Assembly: GCA_002293525.1 (NCBI GenBank)
Contig: DBDJ01000066.1
Location: 1-8,852 of the forward strand
Direction of reading: 5' to 3'
Length of the DNA: 8,852 bases
DNA from: Lachnospiraceae bacterium UBA935
GTDB taxonomy: Bacteria > Bacillota > Clostridia > Lachnospirales > Lachnospiraceae
Made by a program: the position numbers and the translations under genes. Position 1 is the first letter of the stretch, and every line of letters begins with the position of its first letter. This document shows positions 1 to 6,255 of the stretch, in pieces. The notes below the pieces were generated by a model, which made no database searches, had not been told where the DNA came from, and saw only the letters and a list, made by a program, of their open reading frames with translations.

Positions 1-1907
1 TCCAGAGCCTTTTCATATTCCCCTTGCTCAGCGTATACAAGCGCCATGTTATTATAGGTCGCTGCGGTATTCGGATGCTCTTTTCCAAGCACCTTTTCTG
101 TGATGGCTAAGGCTCTTCCATGCCATTCCAGGGCTTTCTCATAGAAGGCATGATATTGGTATAATATTGCTATGTTATTACACAAATAACTATATTCTTT
201 CGACAACAGATCTTTAAATTTTTCAAGGTATGCCTCCGCTATCTCTAAACGGATACGGGCATCGGAATAATGATCAGTTCGTCTAATATAGTCGTCACCT
301 GCCATATAAGACATGATCTCTTCGCAGTCCTTATATTCAACGTGATACTGTTGTAATATGGCATCTTTTATGATTTTATGCATTGAATAACCTTTATCAA
401 CTATGCTCAGCCATCCCAATTTACACAATTTCTGCAGATCATTGACATCGCACCCCAGCCAGATTCTCACCTCCGCTGGTATGATGATATCCGGCATGAT
501 GGTGAGATTTTTCAATATATGCTGCTGCGGTTCGGAGACGGTCATCATATCAAACAATATTCGCAAGTGTTCCGACACCGTCAATTCCTTGGCAGTATGA
601 CCGGTCACAACTTTCAACTGGGGATATTGAAAACCTTTATCAACCAATGCCTGATAGTACTCAGCCAAGTCATATTCAATGTTGTTGGCTGCGAGCGCCA
701 GCAATTCAACCGACAGTGTATGACATCTGACCAGAGAAACCAATTGATCTGCAATGAACTGATTATGCCGCTCGCTATCGTATTCATAATACTGATAAAA
801 AATATTCACACATTCTTGCTGCGACAGAAACGGAATGGGTACCTTTGTAAAACCTTTTATGTCTGCTATCCGGGAAGTAAGGATGACTTTGGCCCCGATG
901 CCGGCTAAGAATCGTAAATCATCAACATGATGCTCTTGATAATTGTCAATAAGCAGTAAGGTGTGTTCATCCGTCTCGTTGAGAAAGCTCTTGATGGCGT
1001 TCAACCTGATTTTTCTGTCCGCTATCGTTTGATACATTACAAACGAGTTTAAAAGACTGTCGTCAAGGCTATCACCACAATCGATCCAGGCCATGTGACA
1101 GTACTCTTCTTTTAAGCAATGGTAGAGGCTTTTGGCAACCGATGTTTTACCGATGCCGCCAAATCCTTCTAACAGAAGCCGCAGATGTTTTGTTTGCCTT
1201 ATTTCTCCCAGCAATTCCGCTATTTGATTCTTTCTATGTAAGATCGTATCCCGAGGGTCATCGGGCTGCCAGGTCAAAAACTTAGGGATATTGTCTGGCT
1301 GGCTATGATTTTCCGCAATTGGCACATTGCTCAGATGCTCACTGATAATATGAATATCATGATTGACATCCGTAAGCTTACTTCCTATTTCGTTCATGCC
1401 GCTTTTCAACTCATTCGTGATGAAATCGCGATTATCTTCCATAACATCTTTTAAATCCTCTGCCATCTGGTTATCATATAAACGGTCATTGCTTTGCTTG
1501 GCAAGTTCCCCTTCGGCTATATCCATGATACCGTCAAGATATTTTGACACTTGCTTTTTTTGTTGGTCAGTGACGGCTCCGGCATGTCTGTACGCGTCAC
1601 GGTATACGTTATTTCTTTGGCGGATACGCCCCTTTATCCGAGCAGATAAAAAACAGTCGATGATTCCATCGTAATGGGCAACAACATAATCCCGCAAATT
1701 CTGCCAGTCATAAGCTTCCTGATTCGTCAAGGATTCAAAAACGGTTTTTTGATAGCCATCACTGTAAGCTTCTATTTTCTTCTTAAATTCATGTTCTTGA
1801 TATGTTTTTCTTATACCTTCAATAATCTTATCTTCTATGCTTCCTTTAGCTTTTCCGGTTATGCTGCCGAACACGTTTTCCAACAGCTTATTGGTGTTAT
1901 TCCCCAT
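1..1907 (-). CDS. STAND-type NTPase (NB-ARC-like P-loop ATPase with C-terminal TPRs), C-terminus cut off by window edge
   Basis: The frame is open for 635 codons from ATG 1905-1907 to the left edge with no stop. The start follows a good AGGGGAGG ribosome site at 1913-1920. Residues 1-205 or so look all-helical, rich in charged residues, and match no domain I can name. A Walker A motif GFGGIGKTS lies at 248-256 (Lys254), a Walker B-like LLLID ends at Asp321, VILTSR at 341-346 matches the NB-ARC sensor 'TSR' motif, and PFLSQQE follows shortly after, as in NB-ARC proteins. YSMHKII near 508-513 resembles the MHD-type motif closing the winged-helix part. From about residue 575 the chain becomes TPR-like, including KVLGKEHPNTAATYNNMALV and AEQGEYEKALE, a kinesin-light-chain-type TPR unit that probably continues outside the window. 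Such STAND ATPases are sensors that oligomerise on ligand binding; several bacterial families act against phage. That role is an inference here. Confidence is high for the fold, low for the function. Confidence 0.9.
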   Translation of the reverse strand, partial: MGNNTNKLLENVFGSITGKAKGSIEDKIIEGIRKTYQEHEFKKKIEAYSDGYQKTVFESLTNQEAYDWQNLRDYVVAHYDGIIDCFLSARIKGRIRQRNNVYRDAYRHAGAVTDQQKKQVSKYLDGIMDIAEGELAKQSNDRLYDNQMAEDLKDVMEDNRDFITNELKSGMNEIGSKLTDVNHDIHIISEHLSNVPIAENHSQPDNIPKFLTWQPDDPRDTILHRKNQIAELLGEIRQTKHLRLLLEGFGGIGKTSVAKSLYHCLKEEYCHMAWIDCGDSLDDSLLNSFVMYQTIADRKIRLNAIKSFLNETDEHTLLLIDNYQEHHVDDLRFLAGIGAKVILTSRIADIKGFTKVPIPFLSQQECVNIFYQYYEYDSERHNQFIADQLVSLVRCHTLSVELLALAANNIEYDLAEYYQALVDKGFQYPQLKVVTGHTAKELTVSEHLRILFDMMTVSEPQQHILKNLTIMPDIIIPAEVRIWLGCDVNDLQKLCKLGWLSIVDKGYSMHKIIKDAILQQYHVEYKDCEEIMSYMAGDDYIRRTDHYSDARIRLEIAEAYLEKFKDLLSKEYSYLCNNIAILYQYHAFYEKALEWHGRALAITEKVLGKEHPNTAATYNNMALVYAEQGEYEKAL

Positions 1908-1991
1908 CTGTTCCTCCCCTGATAATCTCAGCAGCCAAATTGGCACAATGTCCATATATCCTTTCGGATTCAATTAAGCCCTGATTCTTTG

Positions 1992-2519
1992 TCATGTGTC
2001 ATCTGACACAGCTAATCTCTTACCATACGGGCGCATCACTGCGGCAAGCAGCCCGTTCAGGACACCCGCGACCGCTCCGGCAATCAGCAGCGCCGGAACA
2101 TAATACACTATGCTAAGGGCATCGACGGCCCATATGGCCACCATGGCCTGGCCGATATTGTGGAATACACCGCCGGCCATGCTGACCCCGGTTATGCTGA
2201 ACCTGCCACTCTTTTTGCACAAGAGCATCGCCGTAAAACTGCACAAGGCTCCCGCCATACTATAAAAAATCATGGAAAGATTCCCAAACAAAAACCCGGC
2301 AAGCAACACCCGCACCAGATTCAGCGTCAGGGCTTCTTTAACCCCAAACAGATATAGTGCCAATACGACCGAAAGATTAGCCAGCCCCAGCTTCACTCCC
2401 GGTATCCCGAAGTCAATAGGAAGGATTGATTCGATATAAGAAAGCATGAGCGCAAACGTCAGCAGCAGGCCCATGGCGGTTATTTTCCTGGCTCCGCTGC
2501 TCCTAGTAGGTGACGGCAT
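1992..2519 (-). CDS. Gx transporter family membrane protein (heptaprenyl diphosphate synthase component I-like)
   Basis: This is a 175-residue integral membrane protein. It starts at ATG 2517-2519 because a strong AGGAGA ribosome site sits just upstream; the frame stays open further upstream, but that part overlaps nusG-II and lacks a ribosome site. Family hallmarks are visible: ESILPIDFGIPGVKLGLANL at residues 30-49, an Arg-containing segment RVLLAGFLFGNLSMIFYSMAG at 70-90 (21 residues; key residues R70, G79, N80, G90), and GGVFHNIGQAMVA with HNxGQ at 120-124. About five hydrophobic segments are apparent. The name 'heptaprenyl diphosphate synthase component I' is historical; the family is now usually annotated as Gx transporter and its substrate is not settled. 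The first 17 bases overlap the end of nusG-II, implying translational coupling. The stop at 1992-1994 is followed after 84 bases by the STAND gene on the same strand. Confidence 0.88.
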   Translation of the reverse strand: MPSPTRSSGARKITAMGLLLTFALMLSYIESILPIDFGIPGVKLGLANLSVVLALYLFGVKEALTLNLVRVLLAGFLFGNLSMIFYSMAGALCSFTAMLLCKKSGRFSITGVSMAGGVFHNIGQAMVAIWAVDALSIVYYVPALLIAGAVAGVLNGLLAAVMRPYGKRLAVSDDT

Positions 2520-2874
2520 CCAATTCTCCTTCCTTTCCCTGGTCAATCCTGACTGCCATCTGATGCGGAAGGCAGACAATGCTGGCACCCTGACCGGCAA
2601 TCATTCCTTGCCTGACACATAGCCTGTCCGGGCAGTCGGCATCCGTGACGGACGCACTGTGACCGGATATCGTCAGGACATTATATCCTCCGTCGGCACC
2701 AGGAAGGGTGACTGTCAGGTCCTCACTCAAGTCATACCGTCCATATTCGCTGCCGGCAACCGTAACTACCGCTGTCGTCCCGGAACCCTGTGGAAGATAA
2801 CGCAGGACCAGCCATAAGACTGACGCAGCTGCAAGAGTTATTATAAAAAAAAGTAGATCCGCTTTTTTACCCAT
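2503..2874 (-). CDS. NusG domain II-containing protein, membrane-anchored
   Basis: This is a 123-residue protein. Residues 1-5 are basic and residues 7-26 form one hydrophobic segment, so the rest is probably outside the membrane. The conserved NusG_II signature is seen as DADCPDRLCVRQG at 78-90 with ASIVCLPHQMAVRI at 97-110, giving Cys81, Cys86 and Cys101. The family is named for resemblance to domain II of some NusG proteins; it is not the transcription factor NusG, and its function is not known. I chose ATG 2872-2874 because MGKKAD plus the anchor matches the usual start of the family. The open frame reaches 3042, but that stretch runs through the shared promoter repeat. The ribosome site at this start is weak (only GAAAG nearby), so the exact start is less certain. 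The gene overlaps the Gx transporter gene by 17 bases, a pairing common in clostridia, often near ApbE-type flavin transferases; no ApbE gene is seen here. Confidence 0.85.
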   Translation of the reverse strand: MGKKADLLFFIITLAAASVLWLVLRYLPQGSGTTAVVTVAGSEYGRYDLSEDLTVTLPGADGGYNVLTISGHSASVTDADCPDRLCVRQGMIAGQGASIVCLPHQMAVRIDQGKEGELDAVTY

Positions 2875-2964
2875 GCTTTCATAGTAACATGCCAGAACAT
2901 ACGCTTCAACTTTTTTGAGCAGAAAACAAAAACCGAAATAACAGTAATATGATATAACTTTGCC

Positions 2965-2989
2965 GTGCTTCGCTCGCTGTCCTAAGCAC
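2965..2989 (-). other. Possible hairpin in the nusG-II leader
   Basis: The arms GTGCTT (2965-2970) and AAGCAC (2984-2989) are perfectly complementary around a 13-base loop. They lie between the proposed promoter at 3014-3042 and the nusG-II start, so they would be in a leader RNA of about 130 nt. No T-run follows, so it is not a convincing terminator. It may be a chance structure. Confidence 0.25.
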
Positions 2990-3003
2990 AGAAAAGAGCT
3001 ATA

Positions 3004-3063
3004 CAACTTAAATAGCATAGCATATTTACAACACCAAATCAATCCATCGGCAATCCCAAAATT
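3004..3063. repeat. Direct repeat copy 1 (shorter form) at left border of AT-rich island
   Basis: The segment 3013-3037 is identical over 25 bp to 4648-4672, and the flanks are similar, giving about 39 of 43 matches from the ACAACTTA start through CAATCC. Beyond that, this copy continues directly into ATCGGCAATCCCAAAATT. That matches 4744-4760 of copy 2, where the two parts are separated by about 63 additional bases. The homology stops near 3063, where the AT-rich DNA begins. Confidence 0.75.
3014..3042 (-). promoter_or_regulatory. Predicted promoter of nusG-II / Gx transporter operon, in repeat copy 1
   Basis: On the minus strand TTGATT (3042-3037) and TATGCT (3019-3014) are separated by exactly 17 bases, and TGC directly precedes the -10 box (extended -10). 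The same arrangement occurs in the repeat copy ahead of the 139-residue gene (4649-4677). The conserved geometry before two different minus-strand genes is the main support; the hexamers themselves match consensus only moderately. Confidence 0.5.
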
Positions 3064-3072
3064 GCCCCAAAA

Positions 3073-3480
3073 TTGAATCCCCTTGAATTGAATGAAAAAT
3101 CAAATGGTAAAGAAAGCAAATTTATACTAGACAGCTTGGAAGATATGGTGGACAATAATGATTATGAGTACTTTCTTTATTTCTTGGATTTAGTCTATTT
3201 AAATAACTTAATGGATGAAATTGAATTAAAAAAATATATAGACTTACTGGATAATAATAAAGCAATTAATAACTTTGACGAGACAAGTAGGTATATTTAT
3301 AATGAACTTTATTCGAAAATATATGGAAATGAAGAACAATCAAATGTAAATAGCGTTAATGCAAAAGAATTTTCGGATTGTATTTTACTCAAATCTGAAG
3401 AAGGGGTGATGTATATATCATCAATTTATTACTACATACTAGAGGAAATTGAGATAATAGATGATAATATATATAGATAA
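3073..3480 (+). CDS. Unknown acidic protein, AT-rich, probably 5'-truncated or recombined start
   Basis: The frame gives up to 135 residues from TTG 3073-3075. It is strongly acidic, rich in Asp, Glu, Asn and Tyr, predicted helical, with no signal peptide or membrane segment; I recognise no family. The start is doubtful. TTG 3073 and TTG 3088 have no ribosome site, while ATG 3145 has only a close GGAAG and would give 111 residues. The frame stays open upstream to 3016 through the end of direct repeat copy 1, with no ATG or GTG. This is what one would expect if the real 5' end had been lost at a junction near 3064. The stop TAA at 3478-3480 merges with the ribosome site of the next gene (TAAGGAG), so the two genes form a pair. 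G+C is far below that of the neighbouring genes, suggesting transfer from another source. Confidence 0.6.
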   Translation: MNPLELNEKSNGKESKFILDSLEDMVDNNDYEYFLYFLDLVYLNNLMDEIELKKYIDLLDNNKAINNFDETSRYIYNELYSKIYGNEEQSNVNSVNAKEFSDCILLKSEEGVMYISSIYYYILEEIEIIDDNIYR

Positions 3481-3489
3481 GGAGTATTT

Positions 3490-4098
3490 ATGAAAAAACT
3501 CAAACCTATAGTTACCGGAATGATTTTAGGAATTGTAGCAAAATTAGCAGATTTTATATCTGGAGATTCCATACTGATGAGAATAGGGTTACATAATTTA
3601 TTAAACAATTTCAACATTTTTATATTTTGTATTTGTGTTATCGAAATTTACAGTACAAGTATCAGAAAAGCCATGTTAAACTGTATGACATTCATGTTAA
3701 GTATGATATTGGGTTACTACCTAATCCAATCACTTTCTTTTGACTATTTCCCACGACGTATATTTCTTATGTGGTTGATTGTATCACTCGGTTCTCCTTT
3801 ATTTTGCTATATCATCAGTTTGAGAAGAAAAGACAATTTTTTATTTATATTTGGTACGTTAACTCCATTAATTATAATTTCAAAAGAAATAGAATCCTCT
3901 ATGGGCTTATTTGAAACGTTAGACTTGTCTTTAATATACAATGTTTTTTTCTTGATTTTTCTTAGCGTTAAACTTCCCATCAAAAACACCCAGCGCATCG
4001 TAACGATATTATTCTATTGTGCATTACTGCCATTTATCCATGTTCTACCTTCTATCAATAGAGTAATAAGCATGATATTCAGTTTGTCATTATTATAG
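3490..4098 (+). CDS. Polytopic membrane protein of unknown function, AT-rich
   Basis: This is a 202-residue protein with start ATG 3490, placed five bases after a good AAGGAG site. Hydrophobic stretches at about 7-24, 38-54, 62-81, 91-111, 117-131, 147-161 and 170-186 (possibly also 190-202) predict six to eight membrane helices. Visible features include an early G-x-x-A-K-L-A-D segment at 14-21 and FPRRIFLMW at 87-95 just before the fourth helix; these resemble small uncharacterised clostridial membrane proteins, but I cannot assign a family with confidence. There is no ATP-binding motif and no obvious transporter signature. The gene follows the acidic ORF by nine bases, so the pair is probably co-transcribed and functionally linked, for example a soluble partner with a membrane partner. 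It ends just before the hairpin terminator at 4117-4158. Confidence 0.78.
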   Translation: MKKLKPIVTGMILGIVAKLADFISGDSILMRIGLHNLLNNFNIFIFCICVIEIYSTSIRKAMLNCMTFMLSMILGYYLIQSLSFDYFPRRIFLMWLIVSLGSPLFCYIISLRRKDNFLFIFGTLTPLIIISKEIESSMGLFETLDLSLIYNVFFLIFLSVKLPIKNTQRIVTILFYCALLPFIHVLPSINRVISMIFSLSLL

Positions 4099-4115
4099 AA
4101 TAATCCTATAATTTT

Positions 4116-4159
4116 AAAAACCATGGCGGAACGCTTATTATACGTCCTCCATGGTTTTG
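4116..4159. terminator. Bidirectional Rho-independent terminator between converging genes
   Basis: The arms 4117-4130 and 4145-4158 (AAAACCATGG and CCATGGTTTT at their outer ends) pair over 14 bp with one mismatch around a 14-base loop. On the minus strand the stem is followed by TTTTTAAAA, so it fits best as terminator of the 139-residue gene ending at 4192. On the plus strand only four T's lie in the arm end, but the position 18 bases after the membrane protein stop suits termination from that side too. Confidence 0.75.
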
Positions 4160-4191
4160 TGGCGGCTGCAGCGAAAACTGTCAACATTTTA

Positions 4192-4611
4192 TTAAAGCAT
4201 AAACAAAGACGACATTTCATCTTTGACAGCTGGGTCAAGGGAATCCCGCTTGGCCAGTTCCTCTATCACGTCATAATACTTATCCTTGTCCGTACACTGG
4301 GGGGTATTTGTAATCCTGTGAATCATCCAGATCGTGTGCATCGTCGGGTTTCTTTGTACGGACTGCAGCAACAATTCCTCGTATCCCTTTCTATAAAAGC
4401 TTTCCATAAAATGCACTAGCGGCCCCGGCGTGCCAAAATCAAATACAGGATAATCTTCCATTAGTCTAAGAAGCGGCTCTACAAAACGAAACGGTTCTTC
4501 CATTTCTTTCAGCTGATCAACGATTTCTTCCGCCACATAGACAAAGTCGTCCGAATTTGCTTCTATTTCTTTCCTCAAGTCTTCTAACAATTTTTTTTCT
4601 TTATCTGTCAT
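4192..4611 (-). CDS. Conserved helical protein of unknown function, 139 residues
   Basis: The start is ATG 4609-4611, seven bases after an AAGGAG ribosome site; the open frame continues upstream only through the promoter repeat. The protein is acidic, cytosolic by appearance, and predicted as a stack of short helices, possibly HEAT-like. Two segments look like conserved cores: DFGTPGPLVHFME at 58-70 and QRNPTMHTIWMIHRI at 86-100. I have the impression of similar small proteins in Bacilli and Clostridia, some near toxin loci where they would act as immunity proteins, but I cannot confirm this, and no toxin gene is present here. It is a single-gene unit with its own predicted promoter (4649-4677) and terminator (4116-4159). 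Its base composition is closer to the rest of the chromosome than to the adjacent AT-rich pair. Confidence 0.75.
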   Translation of the reverse strand: MTDKEKKLLEDLRKEIEANSDDFVYVAEEIVDQLKEMEEPFRFVEPLLRLMEDYPVFDFGTPGPLVHFMESFYRKGYEELLLQSVQRNPTMHTIWMIHRITNTPQCTDKDKYYDVIEELAKRDSLDPAVKDEMSSLFML

Positions 4612-4637
4612 AATTATGCTCCTTTTCTTGACAAATA

Positions 4638-4761
4638 ACAACTTATTTAGCATAGCATATTTACAACACCAATGCAATCCGTATTTCATACTTTTTGAAC
4701 AGCGCAAAACACCTCGCGATGGTCTGAACTGTAACTGCAATCCATCAGCAATCCAAAATTT
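4638..4761. repeat. Direct repeat copy 2 (longer form, split in two blocks)
   Basis: Block 1 (4638-4680) carries the promoter and matches 3004-3046. Block 2 (4736-4761, CAATCCATCAGCAATCC followed by AAAATTT) matches the outer part of copy 1. The blocks are separated by about 55 bases, and TGCAATCC occurs at both ends of this spacer (4673-4680 and 4736-4743), so recombination between these 8-mers would give a short form like copy 1. Confidence 0.7.
4649..4677 (-). promoter_or_regulatory. Predicted promoter of the 139-residue gene, in repeat copy 2
   Basis: On the minus strand TTGCAT (4677-4672) and TATGCT (4654-4649) are 17 bases apart, with TGC just before the -10 box. A start site would fall near 4642, leaving a leader of about 30 nt that contains the AAGGAG ribosome site. 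The spacer is identical to that of the nusG-II promoter at 3014-3042. Confidence 0.5.
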
Positions 4762-4785
4762 GCAGTTTTCTCTTCTCACGAGTTG

Positions 4786-4794
4786 TGCTATGAT
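4786..4794 (+). promoter_or_regulatory. Possible extended -10 promoter for the methyltransferase gene
   Basis: TGCTATGAT fits an extended -10 element (TGnTATGAT). No good -35 hexamer lies 16-18 bases upstream; TTGCAG at 4760-4765 is too far. It would give a leader of about 90 nt before ATG 4893. The bases 4795-4892 show no gene. Confidence 0.35.
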
Positions 4795-4892
4795 AAGTTG
4801 GTGTCAAATCATTGCCGTAGGCTGCCGTGTGAATTCAAAGAAAAATTTCAAAGGCGAATAGCAAACAGCCAGACTTAAAAAGGAAAATCACT

Positions 4893-5663
4893 ATGGATAA
4901 ACGGCTGGTATTTAATGAAATAGTAGATGAATATGAAAAATGGAGGCCGGACTATGTTCCTGAGCTTTATAATGACCTGATCTCCTATTCCGGCCTAAAA
5001 GAAAACAACAGGGCCCTGGAAATCGGCATCGGCACCGGCAAGGCCACCGTTCCTATTCTTCAGACCGGCTGTCGCCTTACCGCCGTTGAACTGGGCGACA
5101 AGCTTGCAGATTATTCACGGCAAAAATTCGCAGGCTGCCCAAACATCGAAATCATTACTTCTTCCTTCGAGGATTACCGATGTGCCGGCAATACCTTCGA
5201 TTTGATCTACGCGGCATGCTCATTCCACTGGATCCCGGAAGAAGCCGGATATCCCAAGGTCTTGGAATTGTTGACGCCCGGCGGCACATTTGCACGTTTT
5301 GCCAACTGGCAGCAGCGGGACAAAGAAAACGCAGCTTTAAATCTGGCGATTCAAGCTGCTTATGATAAGCACATGCCCGGTTCCGCGGCTAAGCCTGACT
5401 ATACTGAGGAAAACTGCAAAGAGCTTGCCTCGGTCAGTAAAAAATACGGCTTCACCGATATATGCTACCAATTATACCACCGCAAACGGACATTTCATGC
5501 CGATGATTTTGTTTCCTTACAGCACACCCATGGCGGACATGCTGATATGAACCCCGAAAAATGGGACTTGTTCGCGAAGGACTTAAGGACTGCAATCCAT
5601 AACAACGGCGGGCTCATCCATGTCTATGATGTAATGGAATTGCAGCTTGCCCGAAAACCATGA
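4893..5663 (+). CDS. Class I SAM-dependent methyltransferase, substrate unknown
   Basis: This is a 256-residue soluble protein with the start preceded by AAGGA eight bases away. The Rossmann-type methyltransferase core is clear: motif I ALEIGIGTGKAT at residues 41-52 (SAM-binding Gly-rich loop), motif II LTAVELGDKL at 62-71 with acidic Glu66 expected to bind the ribose, the motif IV region FDLIYAACSFHWI at 102-114, and LLTPGGTFA at 126-134. The WRPDYVPELYNDL segment at 18-30 before the core and an SFHWI segment are seen in the small-molecule methyltransferase group related to trans-aconitate and ubiquinone-type enzymes. The C-terminal part (about 150-256) probably caps the substrate pocket. 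There is nothing to indicate a DNA methyltransferase: the catalytic motif after FDLI lacks the (D/N)PP(Y/F) signature. It is monocistronic and converges with leuD. The substrate cannot be inferred. Confidence 0.9.
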   Translation: MDKRLVFNEIVDEYEKWRPDYVPELYNDLISYSGLKENNRALEIGIGTGKATVPILQTGCRLTAVELGDKLADYSRQKFAGCPNIEIITSSFEDYRCAGNTFDLIYAACSFHWIPEEAGYPKVLELLTPGGTFARFANWQQRDKENAALNLAIQAAYDKHMPGSAAKPDYTEENCKELASVSKKYGFTDICYQLYHRKRTFHADDFVSLQHTHGGHADMNPEKWDLFAKDLRTAIHNNGGLIHVYDVMELQLARKP

Positions 5664-5693
5664 TAGCAGATCAAATGGTTTCAATGCCCTTCT

Positions 5694-5780
5694 GAATCGT
5701 TAACGTTATCTGATATAGTAATCGTTCATTGATATCATTAACGTTGATAAATATCATTAACGTTGATTGATATAGTTAAC
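5694..5780. repeat. Degenerate 19-bp tandem repeat array overlapping the leuD 3' end
   Basis: Units begin at 5694, 5713, 5732, 5751 and 5770, each exactly 19 bases apart. The two central units are ATATCATTAACGTTGAT followed by AA or TG and are identical over 17 bases. The unit at 5713 matches the second of these at 14 of 19 positions, and the unit at 5694 at 13 of 19. The last is partial, matching 9 of its first 11 bases. Each unit is near-palindromic around AACGTT. The leuD stop codon (5757-5759) falls inside the fourth unit. No ordinary hairpin-plus-T-run terminator is seen between leuD and the methyltransferase gene. Confidence 0.7.
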
Positions 5781-6245
5781 CAGTCCTTCGGCCGCAATGA
5801 TCTTCTGCATAAACTCCGGAAAGGCCTGACCCTGGAAACTGGTTCCCTTCGTCAGGTTCCTGATCACCCCGGTATCAAAGTCAACCTCCACCTTGTCTCC
5901 GGCAGCGATCCCGCCCGGTGCTTCCGCACATTCAATGATAGGAAGGCCGATATTAATAGCATTGCGGTAAAATATCCGGGCAAAGGTTTCGGCAATGACA
6001 CAGGCCACTCCGGCCGCCTTAATGGCAATGGGGGCATGTTCCCGAGACGAGCCGCACCCAAAGTTCTTATCAGCCACAATAATGTCGCCGTTACTGACCT
6101 TCTTAATAAAATCGCCGTCGATATCTTCCATACAATGAGCCGCCAGTTCGGCAGGATCGGAAGTATTCAGATATCTTGCCGGGATAATGACATCGGTATC
6201 GACATTGTCTCCGTATCTAAAAACGGTACCTTTCGCTGATTTCAT
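5757..6245 (-). CDS. leuD: 3-Isopropylmalate dehydratase small subunit
   Basis: LeuD is the small (swivel-domain) subunit that pairs with LeuC to interconvert 2- and 3-isopropylmalate in leucine synthesis in the cytosol. It has 162 residues, the short form found in clostridia and archaea. Diagnostic segments are GDNVDTDVIIPARYL at 12-26, NFGCGSSREHAP at 61-72 and RIFYRNAINIGLPII at 90-104. The start ATG 6243-6245 follows AGGAGGT (6252-6258) that overlaps the leuC stop codon TAG (6256-6258), so translation is likely coupled; the gap is 10 bases. The last residues, NYINQR and the stop, are encoded by the 19-bp repeat array, so the normal C-terminus may have been slightly altered or extended. 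The YLNTSD loop after the first motif helps define substrate class; homoaconitase-type relatives of this short family differ there, but with ilvC adjacent leuD is the best call. Confidence 0.93.
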   Translation of the reverse strand: MKSAKGTVFRYGDNVDTDVIIPARYLNTSDPAELAAHCMEDIDGDFIKKVSNGDIIVADKNFGCGSSREHAPIAIKAAGVACVIAETFARIFYRNAINIGLPIIECAEAPGGIAAGDKVEVDFDTGVIRNLTKGTSFQGQAFPEFMQKIIAAEGLVNYINQR

Positions 6246-6255
6246 ACCCTACCTC

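Noticed and set aside
1363..1922. Two plus-strand open frames with hydrophobic products opposite the STAND gene
   Set aside because: They are antisense to the start of the STAND gene, which has a good ribosome site and clear ATPase motifs; the hydrophobic look comes from reading charged helical codons in reverse.
1995..2010. TGTGTC-ATCT-GACACA hairpin as terminator of the Gx transporter gene
   Set aside because: It overlaps the end of the coding region and has no following T-run; the stem is only 6 bp.
2875..3042. Longer start for the nusG-II gene, adding 56 residues
   Set aside because: The extra part runs through the predicted promoter repeat and gives Cys/Tyr-rich residues unlike the family; the usual short start with a membrane anchor is at 2874.
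4612..4779. Longer start for the 139-residue gene
   Set aside because: The extension also runs through the promoter repeat, and the ATG at 4611 has a well-placed AAGGAG site.
4893..5663. Restriction-modification or DNA methyltransferase as part of a defence island with the STAND gene
   Set aside because: The protein lacks the (D/N)PP(Y/F) catalytic motif and target-recognition domain and looks like a small-molecule methyltransferase; no restriction gene is adjacent.
5763..6239. 158-codon plus-strand open frame opposite leuD
   Set aside because: It is the antisense shadow of a well-supported leuD; its product has no recognisable features, and it has no fitting ribosome site.
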